The notes under the pieces were generated by a model that did not search any database, was not told the origin of the DNA, and saw only the letters and a list, made by a program, of their open reading frames with translations. From assembly GCF_024753215.1 (NCBI RefSeq), contig NZ_JANUGV010000007.1:186001-250000 (forward strand): 64,000 bases of DNA, given 5' to 3'. Position numbers and translations under genes: made by a program. Below, one piece after another: positions 17,423 to 26,003 of this stretch. Numbering within the stretch: position 1 is the first letter of the stretch; every line of letters begins with the position of its first letter. The stretch comes from Massilia solisilvae (GTDB lineage: Bacteria; Pseudomonadota; Gammaproteobacteria; Burkholderiales; Burkholderiaceae_D).

Positions 17423-20125
17423 ATGGGTCCGCAAGCCGAGCAGCGCATCGCCCGCAGCCACCGGATACTGGTTGTCGTCTGGCCCCTGCTGGCGGGGCTG
17501 GCCTGCGCCGTGATGTGGGCCACCACGCTGGCGCGCGCGGGCGGCGAGCGCGAACGCGCACAGGCGCAGGTGCGCAAGGACGCCGGGGCCTACGCAACCG
17601 CCTACGAGCAGTACATCACGCGCTCGGTCGGACAGATGGACCAGGTCGCAATGCAGCTCAAGTACAGCTGGGAGCACAACCAGCGCGGCGACCTGCTGGG
17701 ACGCCTGCACCGCGACGGCATGTTCACCGACAGCGCATTCACGGCGGTCGCGCTGGTCGGGCGCGACGGCGTGGTGCGGTCGGCCACGCGTTCGCCGCTG
17801 CGCGAACTGAACCTGTCCGGGACTTCCTTCTTTTCCCATCACCGCAACAACATCTCGACCGCGCTGCGGGTCGGCGCCGTGCCGGCCGAGCTTGGCCTGG
17901 GACAGCATGCGATCCTGTTCACGCGCCGCCTGGACACCAGCGACGACGAGTTCGATGGCGTGGTGGTGCTGGCGGTGGACGCGCGCTACTTCACGTCGTT
18001 CGTCGGCCCCGAGACGCTGGGCGCGCACGGCTTGCTGGCGCTGGCGGCCGCCGAAGGGCGGCTGCGCCTGGAGCAGGGCGACGGCAAACTGCTGCCGGCA
18101 ACACCCTTGTGGCGCGGCGACGCCGGCGTGCGGCTGGTGGAAAACGGCTTTGCCGACCACCGCGCGCGGGTGCTCGGCTGGCGGCGCGCGCAGGCTTACC
18201 CGCTGGTGGCGGTGGTGGCGCTGTCGCAGGATGCGGCGCTGGCCGGCGCCCAGGCCTACTGGATCGACAATCGCAACCGCGCCATCATCGCCACCGCCGT
18301 GCTGGCGCTGTTGGGCGCCTGTGGCGCGCTGCTGTCGCGCCGCGCGGCGCTGCGCGAGCGCGAACGCGAAGAGGTGCGCCGCGCCTACCGCACGGCCACT
18401 GAAAGCGCCAATGACGGCTTCTACATGGCCGCGGCGATCCGCGACCGCAAGGGTGAGATCGTCGATTTTCGCATCGTTGACTGCAACCAGCGCGGCGCCG
18501 CCATCTACGGCCTGACGCGCTCGGAGCTGGTGGGCGCACGCGTCGCGCAGATCGATACCAGCCTGTTTGGCGCCGACCTGATGGCGACCTACCGCCAGGC
18601 GATGGAGACCGGGTTCCACCAGGACGACCGCCAGATGCCGAGTCACGACCGCGTGAAGATCCGCTGGGGACGGCGGCGCCTGGTCCGCGTCGGCAACGCG
18701 CTGGCGGTCACGCTGCAGGACATCAGCGAGCGCAAGGCGCACGAGCAGGCGCTCGAGCGGCTGGCCAACCAGGATGGCCTGACCGGGCTCGCCAGCCGCA
18801 ACGCCTTCCTGCAGCGGCTGCCCGCGGCGCTGGAGGGAGCACGCGTGCGCGGCCATTCGCTGGCGCTGCTGTTCATCGACCTGGACGAATTCAAGAACGT
18901 GAACGACGCGCACGGCCATGCGGCCGGCGACCTGCTGCTCAAGGCCGCCAGCCAGCGATTGAAGTCGCTGCTGCGGCCATCCGACGAGGTGGCGCGCTTC
19001 GGCGGCGACGAGTTCCTGGTGCTGCTCGACCCGTGCGGCGCGGAGCGCGACATCGCCGCGGTCGCCCAGCGCGTGGTGGACGCGCTCGCCGCGCCGTTTG
19101 CGATCGGCGAGGACCTGCACGCCGTTGGCGCATCGGTCGGCATTGCGCTCTATCCGCGCGATGGCGCCGACGTCGAAACGCTGATCAGGCATGCCGACAT
19201 TGCGATGTACGCCGGCAAGAACGACGGCAAGGGCCAGTACAGGTTCTTCGACCCGACGCTGTCGAGCAGCCTGCGCGCGCGGGCGCGGCTCAAACACGAC
19301 CTGGTGGACGCCATCGAGCACGACCATTTGGTGCTGCACTACCAGCCGCGTGTCGATCCGCGCGACGGCAGGCTGCTGAGCATGGAGGCGCTGCTGCGCT
19401 GGCGCCATCCGGCGCATGGCATGGTCCCGCCGGGCGAGTTCATCCCGCTGGCCGAGGCCACCGGTCTGATCGGGCGCATTGGCCAGGTCGTGATCGAGAA
19501 GGCCTGCGCGCAGGTGGCGGCCTGGCGCGATGCGGGCATTCCCGTGGTGCCGGTATCGATCAATGTGTCGGCGCGCCAGTTCCGGCGCGGCGCCGTGCCG
19601 CGCCAGCTCGCGGCGGCGCTGGAGCGCCACCGGCTGCCCGCGGCGCTGCTGGAAGTCGAGATCACCGAGTCGGCCATGATGGGCGACCACGACGAGATCC
19701 TGGCCGACCTGGCCGCGCTGCGCACCATGGGCATCAAGCTGCACGTGGACGACTTCGGCACCGGATACTCGTCGCTGTCGCAGCTGCAGCGGCTGAAGAT
19801 GGACGTGCTCAAGGTGGACCGCGCGTTCACCGCGGAGCTGGGCAAGTCGCGGGAGGGCAGGGTGTTCTTCCAGGCGATCGTCTCGATGGCGCACGCGCTG
19901 GGCATGGGCGTGGTGGCCGAAGGCGTGGAAACGCGCGAACAGCTGGCGATCCTGCTCGAACTCGGATGCGGCGAGATCCAGGGCTACCTGGTAGCACGCC
20001 CGGTGGATGGCGCGGCAATGGCGGACCTGATGGCGCGCCGCTTCCTGCTGGACGAGGACGGCAGGGTGGGCAGATCCTGCCCACGCGTGCAGGCGGCGAT
20101 GCTGCAGACGCGCTCTGGAACGTAG
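17423..20125 (+). CDS. Membrane-bound GGDEF-EAL protein with periplasmic sensor and PAS domain
   Basis: A 900-residue protein of c-di-GMP metabolism. A membrane helix at about 14-36 and another at about 287-306 flank a periplasmic Cache-like sensor. A PAS domain (about 320-430), GGDEF domain (about 445-605) and EAL domain (about 615-870) follow. The GGDEF motif is intact at 527-531 with an inhibitory I-site RPSD at 518-521, exactly five residues before it; the EAL motif is intact (Glu655-Ala-Leu657, followed by LRW). Both activities are thus possible. TAGGAG lies just upstream of the ATG. The last about 20 residues are encoded partly by a dispersed palindrome (20061-20093), so the C-terminus is probably non-essential. 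Confidence 0.92.
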   Translation: MGPQAEQRIARSHRILVVVWPLLAGLACAVMWATTLARAGGERERAQAQVRKDAGAYATAYEQYITRSVGQMDQVAMQLKYSWEHNQRGDLLGRLHRDGMFTDSAFTAVALVGRDGVVRSATRSPLRELNLSGTSFFSHHRNNISTALRVGAVPAELGLGQHAILFTRRLDTSDDEFDGVVVLAVDARYFTSFVGPETLGAHGLLALAAAEGRLRLEQGDGKLLPATPLWRGDAGVRLVENGFADHRARVLGWRRAQAYPLVAVVALSQDAALAGAQAYWIDNRNRAIIATAVLALLGACGALLSRRAALREREREEVRRAYRTATESANDGFYMAAAIRDRKGEIVDFRIVDCNQRGAAIYGLTRSELVGARVAQIDTSLFGADLMATYRQAMETGFHQDDRQMPSHDRVKIRWGRRRLVRVGNALAVTLQDISERKAHEQALERLANQDGLTGLASRNAFLQRLPAALEGARVRGHSLALLFIDLDEFKNVNDAHGHAAGDLLLKAASQRLKSLLRPSDEVARFGGDEFLVLLDPCGAERDIAAVAQRVVDALAAPFAIGEDLHAVGASVGIALYPRDGADVETLIRHADIAMYAGKNDGKGQYRFFDPTLSSSLRARARLKHDLVDAIEHDHLVLHYQPRVDPRDGRLLSMEALLRWRHPAHGMVPPGEFIPLAEATGLIGRIGQVVIEKACAQVAAWRDAGIPVVPVSINVSARQFRRGAVPRQLAAALERHRLPAALLEVEITESAMMGDHDEILADLAALRTMGIKLHVDDFGTGYSSLSQLQRLKMDVLKVDRAFTAELGKSREGRVFFQAIVSMAHALGMGVVAEGVETREQLAILLELGCGEIQGYLVARPVDGAAMADLMARRFLLDEDGRVGRSCPRVQAAMLQTRSGT
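20061..20093. repeat. GTGGGCAG-type palindrome inside the 3' end of the GGDEF-EAL gene
   Basis: GCAGGGTGGGCAGATC / CTGCCCACGCGTGCAGG matches the dispersed family but lies in the coding sequence, giving the tail residues RVGRSCPRVQAA beyond the EAL domain. It suggests that a repeat unit inserted at or near the original gene end. Confidence 0.7.
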
Positions 20126-20135
20126 ACGTGCGCTG

Positions 20136-20185
20136 AACGGGTCCGTTGCCTTTGTCATCAAACGGACATATCCGTTCGATAAGAT
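20136..20185 (+). promoter_or_regulatory. Porin promoter region with inverted repeats and a Pho-like box
   Basis: Two related dyads lie here: AACGG-GT-CCGTT (20136-20147) and AACGGA-CATA-TCCGTT (20161-20176). Overlapping the second is TTGTCAT-CAAA-CGGACAT (20152-20169), a 7-4-7 Pho-box-like element (6 and 5 of 7 matches), with TAAGAT (20180-20185) exactly 10 bp downstream, the same geometry as at pstS. Which signal is functional cannot be decided by eye. Confidence 0.5.
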
Positions 20186-20253
20186 GCCCCGCGATCGCCG
20201 GTAAATGACAGCAATCATCGGCGGCTCATCTTGTCCCAAACTACGGAGAACAC

Positions 20254-21252
20254 ATGCAACGCAAACACCTCGCAGCCGCACTGCTCGCATCCCTTCCCAT
20301 GGTCGCATTTGCGCAAAGCAGCAACGTGCAGCTGTACGGCGTCATGGACGCAGCCATCGCGTCGCAAGACAACGGCGTGACCCGCCAGACCGGCATCAAC
20401 TCGGGCAACCAGTCGAGCAGCCGTATCGGCTTTCGCGGCACGGAAGACCTGGGCGGCGGCATGAAGGCCCTGTTCAACCTGGAAGCTGGCGTGGCCATCG
20501 ACACCGGCGCCGCCGACTCGGCCCTGTTCGGCCGCCGCTCGGTGGTCGGGCTGGAAGGCAGTTTCGGTACCGTGACCGTGGGTCGTGAATACTCGCCGAT
20601 CGCTTCGGTGGCGGGCGCGTCCGACATCACCGGCCAGGGCTTCTACGGCAGCAATCTGTCGGCCTTCAACTACCTGACCCGTCGCCTGTCGAACTCGGTC
20701 AACTACAAGAGCGCATCGATGTCGGGCTTCAAGGTGCTGGCCGCCTACTCGGCCGGCGAGCAAGCCACCAACCTGCCCAAGAGCGACCTGAAGGGCGTGG
20801 GCCTGGAATACGCCGCGGGCAACCTGTACCTGGGCGCCGGTTACCACACCATCAACAACTCCACCGCCGGCGACACCAAGGAATACGCGTTCGGCGCCGC
20901 CTACAAATTCGGCGACGTGGAACTGAAGGGCAACTGGATGGTGCAGGACCCGGCTGGCGCGAACAACAAGTTCACCCAGTACAACCTGGGCGCCGCCTAC
21001 GCGATGGGTCCGGGCAAGTTCTTCGTGAACCTGCAGCAGAACAAGCTGGACAACGGTGCGCGCGGCAACGGCTTCAACATCGACTACAGCTACGCGCTGT
21101 CCAAGCGTACCAACCTGTACACCGGCTACGCACGCCTGGACAACAACAGCCTGGGCAACTTTGCGCTGAACTCGTCGTCGGTCAAGCTGGCGCCGGGCAA
21201 GGTGGCAGCCGATCCGTCGGTGTTCAACATGGGTATCCGCCACAGCTTCTGA
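20254..21252 (+). CDS. Gram-negative porin (Omp32-type trimeric porin)
   Basis: A 332-residue outer-membrane protein. A signal peptide ends at SLPMVAFA; the mature chain starts QSSNVQLYGVMDAAIASQDN, typical of betaproteobacterial porins. Alternating beta-strands run throughout (SRIGFRGTEDLGGGMKALFN, then GTVTVGREYSP), and the chain ends in MGIRHSF, with the C-terminal phenylalanine needed for BAM recognition. Relatives such as Comamonas Omp32 are anion-selective, which would suit phosphate uptake, but selectivity cannot be read here. It has its own promoter region 3' of the GGDEF-EAL gene and a strong terminator after it. Confidence 0.93.
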   Translation: MQRKHLAAALLASLPMVAFAQSSNVQLYGVMDAAIASQDNGVTRQTGINSGNQSSSRIGFRGTEDLGGGMKALFNLEAGVAIDTGAADSALFGRRSVVGLEGSFGTVTVGREYSPIASVAGASDITGQGFYGSNLSAFNYLTRRLSNSVNYKSASMSGFKVLAAYSAGEQATNLPKSDLKGVGLEYAAGNLYLGAGYHTINNSTAGDTKEYAFGAAYKFGDVELKGNWMVQDPAGANNKFTQYNLGAAYAMGPGKFFVNLQQNKLDNGARGNGFNIDYSYALSKRTNLYTGYARLDNNSLGNFALNSSSVKLAPGKVAADPSVFNMGIRHSF

Positions 21253-21276
21253 GCCGGGCAGCAATAGGGAAATGAA

Positions 21277-21314
21277 AACGGGGCTGCGCCGGCTGGCGCA
21301 GCCCCGTTCCTTTT
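21277..21314. terminator. Bidirectional terminator between porin and rpoH
   Basis: AACGGGGCTGCGCC (21277-21290), loop GGCT, GGCGCAGCCCCGTT (21295-21308) is a perfect 14-bp stem. CCTTTT follows on the plus strand and TTTTC on the minus strand, so it can end both convergent genes. Confidence 0.9.
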
Positions 21315-22209
21315 AGACGTAGGCCGCGAGCGCGCCCTTCATTTTCTTCAGCGCGGCCGATTCGATCTGGCGGATGCGCTCGGCCGACACGCCGAACTCA
21401 TCGGCCAGCGTGTGCAGCGTGGCGCCCGAGCCGTCGTCGTTGGCCAGCCAGCGCGCCTCGATGATGCGGCGCGAGCGCGGGTCGAGCTTGGACAGCGCGG
21501 TTTCCAGGCCCTCCGACTGCAGGCGCGTGACCTGCTCGGCCTCGAGCACCTTGGTCGGCTCGGACGTGTCCGACGACAGGTAGGCGATCGGCGCGAACTT
21601 GTCGTCCTCGTCGTCGTTCGGCGCTTCCAGCGCGATGTCGTGGCCGGACAGGCGGGTTTCCATCTCGATCACTTCTTCGCGCTTGACGTCGAGCATGCGT
21701 GCCAGCTCGTCCACTTGCTGCGGCGACATCGTGTCAAGGCCCTGCTTGTTCGAGCGCAGGTTGAAGAACAGCTTGCGCTGGGCCTTGGTGGTGGCCACCT
21801 TGACCAGGCGCCAGTTCTTCAGAATGTATTCATGCATCTCGGCCTTGATCCAGTGCATCGCGTACGACACCAGCCGTACGCCTTGGGTCGGGTCGAAACG
21901 CTTGACTGCTTTCATCAGGCCAATATTGCCTTCCTGGATCAGGTCGGCGTGCGGCAGGCCGTAGCCCAGGTAGCCGCGCGCGATCGACACGACCAGGCGC
22001 AGGTGCGACAGCACCAGTTTTTGGGCGGCTTCGAGGTCATTCTTTTCCCGCAGCCGCGTTGCCAGCGATACCTCTTCCTCGTGCGACAGCATCGGCAGGC
22101 GATTGACCGCCGAAATGTAGGCGTCGATGTTGCCGAGATTGCCAGTGAAACCCAGTCCCAGAGCACGAGTGCCAACCGGAACCAGTGCGGATTGTGCGGA
22201 CATAGTCAT
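21313..22209 (-). CDS. rpoH: RNA polymerase sigma-32 factor (heat-shock sigma)
   Basis: A 298-residue sigma factor for heat-shock promoters. Region 2 includes LVLSHLRLVVSIARGYLGYG and EGNIGLMKAVKRFDPTQG; the RpoH box QRKLFFNLR sits at 144-152, which separates it from RpoD and RpoS. Region 4.2 ends the protein (LADEFGVSAERIRQIESAAL). The first ATG has AGAGGGAAA upstream; a second ATG two codons later is possible. Upstream, a CIRCE element covers the promoter, suggesting HrcA repression in addition to usual sigma-32 controls. It shares a terminator with the porin. Confidence 0.96.
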   Translation of the reverse strand: MTMSAQSALVPVGTRALGLGFTGNLGNIDAYISAVNRLPMLSHEEEVSLATRLREKNDLEAAQKLVLSHLRLVVSIARGYLGYGLPHADLIQEGNIGLMKAVKRFDPTQGVRLVSYAMHWIKAEMHEYILKNWRLVKVATTKAQRKLFFNLRSNKQGLDTMSPQQVDELARMLDVKREEVIEMETRLSGHDIALEAPNDDEDDKFAPIAYLSSDTSEPTKVLEAEQVTRLQSEGLETALSKLDPRSRRIIEARWLANDDGSGATLHTLADEFGVSAERIRQIESAALKKMKGALAAYV

Positions 22210-22338
22210 TTTCCCTCTTGAGTAATCGGTGCTGCGACATCAACTTACCGCTGACAGCGCCCCGAAGGCACGACTGTTACGGCTTGTTACCTGCTTGCAC
22301 AACGGCCTTGTTGTGCAGGCCGTCTTTCGTTGAATCAT

Positions 22339-22368
22339 ATATTAGCACTCTGCCGAGGTGAGTGCCAA
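22339..22368 (-). promoter_or_regulatory. rpoH promoter overlapped by a CIRCE (HrcA) element
   Basis: TTAGCACTC-N9-GAGTGCCAA (22342-22368) matches the CIRCE consensus TTAGCACTC-N9-GAGTGCTAA in 17 of 18 arm bases. On the minus strand, TTGGCA (22363-22368) and TAATAT (22339-22344) with an 18-bp spacer form a sigma70-like promoter reading into rpoH, so CIRCE spans the -35 box, the spacer and part of the -10. The start codon is about 130 bp downstream. The rest of 22210-22664 shows no gene. Confidence 0.8.
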
Positions 22369-22664
22369 TCGCCCCTGTTTATCGTTGTGATAGCGTTTAA
22401 CAATTGCTTGGCGGAACCTACTCCGGGCTGTCCTACTGTAGAGCAGGAGAGGTTGGGGCGTAGTTGACTTAAATCAACTGTGCGTGCTTCCAAATCGGAT
22501 GAAACACAGGTTACGGGGTCCCGCTTTCGCTATCTGTTGGATGCCGCACGTTGGCGCGCGTTCCGTAAGCTGTTGATTTGCAAGGGCTACTAATCACTAT
22601 AGCAGGTTTGGCTTAAAGCTGCATTAAAAATGCATCTTTTGTGGCCGTGCTCTTGCAGCACACG

Positions 22665-22750
22665 CCGTCGCCCCGGCGAAATTCGGGGCCCATGCTGAGC
22701 GTGCGACTTCGGTCCGTCAGCATGCGTCCCGGCTTTCGCCGGGACGACGG
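22665..22750. repeat. Paired CCGTCGTCCCGGC-type palindromic repeat (second family)
   Basis: Two diverged units face each other: CCGTCGCCCCGGCGAAAT... reading rightward and, on the opposite strand, CCGTCGTCCCGGCGAAAG..., both ending in CATGCTGA. The pair abuts the ftsX stop codon (22753). A related single unit is at 30072-30107. It is unlike the GTGGGCAG family in sequence. Confidence 0.7.
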
Positions 22751-22752
22751 TA

Positions 22753-23673
22753 TCAGGACAGGCGCGCCAGGTGGCGCTGGACCGACAGCATGGCGCCCAC
22801 CAGGCCCAGGCCGGCGCTGATGGCCAAGAGGCCGGCAATGCCCAGCGGCGGCAGTGCGGTGAGCTGGAACTCGGAGGCATACAGCCGCGCGAATTCGGCA
22901 ATCGCGGCGTTCAGCGGGCGCAGCGACAGCGCCACCGCCCCCAGCGCCACCGCGCCGGCGCACAGGCCGAGCAGGGCGCCCGTATAGTAGAAGGGGCGGT
23001 GGATGAAATTGTCGGTCGCGCCCAGCAGCTTGGACACGGCAATTTCCTCGCGCTGGGTCAGCACCTGCAGGCGGATCGTGTTGAACACCACCGCAATCAC
23101 CACGGTGCCCAGCGTGATCGCGAGCAGCAGCAAGGCCAGGCGCAGCACGTTCAGCAGCGCGGCCAGGCGCTTGACCCAGGCCGAGTCCACCTGCACGGTG
23201 TCCACCTCGGGCATGGCGCGCAGGTTCTGGGCGAGGTCGTCCACGTGCGCGGCGGCGGCGGCGCTTTCCACTCCTTCGAGCTTGACCACGTAACTGTCCG
23301 GCAGCGGGTTTTCGCCCAGCGCGGCCAGCACGTCGGTCAGGCCGCTCTTGTCCTTGAGCGCCTCCAGCGCCTTCTCGCGCGGTACAAAAATGATTTTCGC
23401 GCGCGCGTCGCCCAGCACCTGGCGCATCTTGACCGCCAGCGCCTGCGACTGTTCGCGCGGGGTGTCGAGCTTGACGAACACGCTGATCTCGGGATCGACC
23501 GACAGCTGCTCGGACATCGGGCGCACGTTGTCGAGCAGGGTCACGCCCGCGAACGGCAGGGTCAGCGCAATGGCCACCACCAGCACGTTGAACAGGAAGC
23601 TGCCCGGCGCCTTGCGCACGTGGGCGAGCGCGGCGCCGAGGGCGAAGCGGTGATGGCGCAGCCAGACGTTCAT
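22753..23673 (-). CDS. ftsX: Cell division protein FtsX
   Basis: A 306-residue membrane protein that forms the ABC-type FtsEX complex and activates periplasmic peptidoglycan amidases during division. The N-terminus is cytoplasmic, then a first helix (FLFNVLVVAIALTLPFAGVT), a periplasmic domain about residues 45-170 and three C-terminal helices (LALLLLAITLGTVVIAVVFN and others). The stretch LTQREEIAVSKLLGATDNFI is the FtsX-permease loop that contacts the ATPase. Its ATG overlaps the ftsE stop by 4 bp. Confidence 0.95.
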   Translation of the reverse strand: MNVWLRHHRFALGAALAHVRKAPGSFLFNVLVVAIALTLPFAGVTLLDNVRPMSEQLSVDPEISVFVKLDTPREQSQALAVKMRQVLGDARAKIIFVPREKALEALKDKSGLTDVLAALGENPLPDSYVVKLEGVESAAAAAHVDDLAQNLRAMPEVDTVQVDSAWVKRLAALLNVLRLALLLLAITLGTVVIAVVFNTIRLQVLTQREEIAVSKLLGATDNFIHRPFYYTGALLGLCAGAVALGAVALSLRPLNAAIAEFARLYASEFQLTALPPLGIAGLLAISAGLGLVGAMLSVQRHLARLS

Positions 23674-24329
23674 TGCGCTCCTCCCGCCATCTGGCCGTGT
23701 TCAAGCCGGATCACGCGTCCGGCGCTATCGAGCACCTGCTCGTCGTGGGTCGAAATCATGCAGGTCACACCTACCGAGTTAAATGCGCGCAGCGCGTCGA
23801 TCACGCGGTCGGCCGCGGCGCGGTCCAGGTTTGCGGTCGGCTCGTCGGCCAGGATGATCTGCGGGCGGTTGACGATCGCGCGCGCCACTGCCACGCGCTG
23901 CTGTTCGCCGCCGGACAGCTCCATCGGGTTGGCGTTGGCGCGGTCGAGCAGGCCCACCTTGTCCAATGCCGCGCGGGCGCGCTGCTCGGCCTGCGCGCGC
24001 GGCGCGCCGGTCACCAGCAGCGACAGCATCACGTTGGCCAGGATGCTGCGGTCGCTCAGCAGGCGCTGCTGCTGCAGGATCATGCCGATGTTCCGGCGCA
24101 GGAAGGGCACGCCGGCGCGCTTGATCCGGCCCACGTCGTGGCCGTTGACGATCACGCGCCCGGACGTGGGGCGCTCGATCGCGGCGATCATCTTCAGCAG
24201 GGTCGATTTGCCGGCGCCGGAGGGGCCGGCCAGGTAGACCAGCTCGCCCTTGTCGATGTTGAGGGAGACGTCACGCAGTGCGTACGCGTCGGTGGAGTAT
24301 TGTTTGGAGACGGCCTGAAATTCGATCAT
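23670..24329 (-). CDS. ftsE: Cell division ATP-binding protein FtsE
   Basis: A 219-residue ABC ATPase, partner of FtsX. Walker A GPSGAGKST at 35-43, signature LSGGEQQR at 138-145, Walker B IILADEP at 158-164 and the switch histidine in MISTHDEQ are all intact. The start at MIEFQAVSKQ gives normal FtsE length; an upstream extension in the same frame overlaps ftsY and is rejected. It lies 4 bp after ftsY, so ftsY-ftsE-ftsX form one operon as in many proteobacteria. Confidence 0.95.
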   Translation of the reverse strand: MIEFQAVSKQYSTDAYALRDVSLNIDKGELVYLAGPSGAGKSTLLKMIAAIERPTSGRVIVNGHDVGRIKRAGVPFLRRNIGMILQQQRLLSDRSILANVMLSLLVTGAPRAQAEQRARAALDKVGLLDRANANPMELSGGEQQRVAVARAIVNRPQIILADEPTANLDRAAADRVIDALRAFNSVGVTCMISTHDEQVLDSAGRVIRLEHGQMAGGAQ

Positions 24330-24333
24330 GTCC

Positions 24334-25722
24334 TTATCCGAGCAGCGCCTCGACGAATTCTTCCGCATTAAAGGGCTGCAGGTCATCGAGCTTTTCACCG
24401 ACGCCGATGAAGTACACCGGCACCGGGCGGGTGCGCGCGATGGCGGCCAGCACGCCGCCCTTGGCAGTGCCATCGAGCTTGGTGATCACCAGGCCGGTGA
24501 GCTGCAGCGCGTCGTCGAAGGCTTTCACCTGCGCCAGCGCATTCTGGCCCGTATTGCCGTCGATGACAAGGACGACCTCATGCGGGGCGCCGTCCATGCC
24601 CTTGCCGATGACGCGCTTGATCTTCTTGAGCTCTTCCATCAGGTGCAGCTGAGTGGGCAGGCGGCCGGCGGTATCGACCATCACCACGTCCATGCCGCGC
24701 GCCTTGCCCGACTGGACCGCGTCGAAGGCGACGGCGGCCGGGTCGCCCGAGGCCTGCGAGACCACGGTGACGTTGTTGCGCTGGCCCCAGACCATGAGCT
24801 GCTCGCGCGCGGCGGCGCGGAAGGTGTCGCCGGCGGCCAGCAGCACCGACTGCTCGTAGCGCTGCATGTGCTTGGCCAGCTTGCCGATGGTGGTGGTCTT
24901 GCCGGCGCCGTTCACGCCGGCGATCATCATCACCAGCGGCTCGTAGCGGCCCAGCTCGAGCGGCTTTTCGAGCGGGCGCAGCATGTCGATCATCAGGCCC
25001 TTGAGCGCTTGCTTGACGTCGGCCGCGTCGAGCAGCTTTTCTTCCTTGACCTTGCGGCGCAGGTTCGACAGCAGGAACTCGGTGGCGTCCATGCCGGCGT
25101 CGGACATCAGCAGCGCCGATTCGAGTTCCTCGTACAGGTCCTCGTCGATGCGCGCGCCGACGAACAGCAGCGACAGGTTGCTGGAGGTCTTGGCCAGGCC
25201 CGCCTTCAGGCGCTGCATCCACGATTTCTTGCGCTCGCCTTCGGTGGTGGGGCGCTCGGCGGTCTCGGGGAACAGTTCGGCCACCGGCTCGGTGGCGACT
25301 GGCGCCGGGGCAGCCGTCGGCGCCGGAGTCGGCGCGGCCGTGGGTGCTGGCGTGGGCGCCAGGGTTGGGGCTGGAGTTGGTGCGGCCGTTGGCGCAGCGG
25401 TCGGCACCGGAGTCGGTGCGGTGGTCGGAGCGGCAGTCGGGGCAGGCGTCGGAGCGGCAGTCGGGGCCGAAGTCGGGGCCGAAGTCGGAGCAGCGGTCGG
25501 CGCCAGAGTCGGAGCAGCGGTCGGCGCCGGCGTCGGTGCGGCCGTCGGCGCTTCGGTGGGGGCCGGCTCGGCACCGCCGCCGAACAGGCGACGCAGGAAC
25601 GATGGTTGCTCGGCAGCTTGCTCGGCGGGCGCTTCGGCGGGCGCGGCAGCAGGTTCGGCCGCGGCTGGCTCAAGCGCTTCGGGCGTCTCGGCTGGTTTTT
25701 TGCGCTTAAAGAAACTAAACAT
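24334..25722 (-). CDS. ftsY: Signal recognition particle receptor FtsY
   Basis: A 462-residue SRP GTPase that docks ribosome-SRP complexes at the membrane. The N-terminal A domain contains a basic start (MFSFFKRKKP), an acidic/alanine stretch, and a long tetrapeptide-like PT-rich repeat at residues 53-141. The NG domain follows: G1 GVNGAGKT (269-276), DTAGR (350-354), TKLD (414-417). First in the ftsYEX operon. The repeat has the look of a length-variable linker and is far more regular than usual FtsY acidic domains. Confidence 0.95.
   Translation of the reverse strand: MFSFFKRKKPAETPEALEPAAAEPAAAPAEAPAEQAAEQPSFLRRLFGGGAEPAPTEAPTAAPTPAPTAAPTLAPTAAPTSAPTSAPTAAPTPAPTAAPTTAPTPVPTAAPTAAPTPAPTLAPTPAPTAAPTPAPTAAPAPVATEPVAELFPETAERPTTEGERKKSWMQRLKAGLAKTSSNLSLLFVGARIDEDLYEELESALLMSDAGMDATEFLLSNLRRKVKEEKLLDAADVKQALKGLMIDMLRPLEKPLELGRYEPLVMMIAGVNGAGKTTTIGKLAKHMQRYEQSVLLAAGDTFRAAAREQLMVWGQRNNVTVVSQASGDPAAVAFDAVQSGKARGMDVVMVDTAGRLPTQLHLMEELKKIKRVIGKGMDGAPHEVVLVIDGNTGQNALAQVKAFDDALQLTGLVITKLDGTAKGGVLAAIARTRPVPVYFIGVGEKLDDLQPFNAEEFVEALLG
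25300..25566 (-). repeat. 12-bp minisatellite encoding the Ala-Pro-Thr-rich linker of FtsY
   Basis: About 22 degenerate tandem units of 12 bp encode the tetrapeptide pattern A-P-T-x (APTA, APTP, APTL, APTS), residues 53-141 of FtsY. Adjacent units are near-identical at places such as 25455-25500 (repeated tcggggccgaag). Such arrays can change length by replication slippage in whole units without breaking the frame. Confidence 0.85.
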
Positions 25723-26003
25723 GGGATATGTGGAGGCGGGTACAGCGTGCGCGTGCCCGGTCGGTCCGGACGCGCCAAATTAGGGTCGCGCGTATTTTAC
25801 CAGAGCAGCGCAGGCATTCCTTCCGGCACCCGTGTAACTTCGTCAATTTTTTCGACCGACGGTAGCAGGGTGGCGCGCCGAACTAGCGGAACGGCAGAGT
25901 GTCCAACAGACGCGCACAACTCAACAGTGTGGCGCTGGAAAATGGGTAACAACTGGTTTAGATTTATGTATCGGAACAAATATCACCGAAACAGGAAGCG
26001 ATC

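Noticed and set aside
25300..25566. CRISPR-like or intergenic tandem array
   Set aside because: The period is 12 bp, there are no spacers, and the array is in frame within ftsY.
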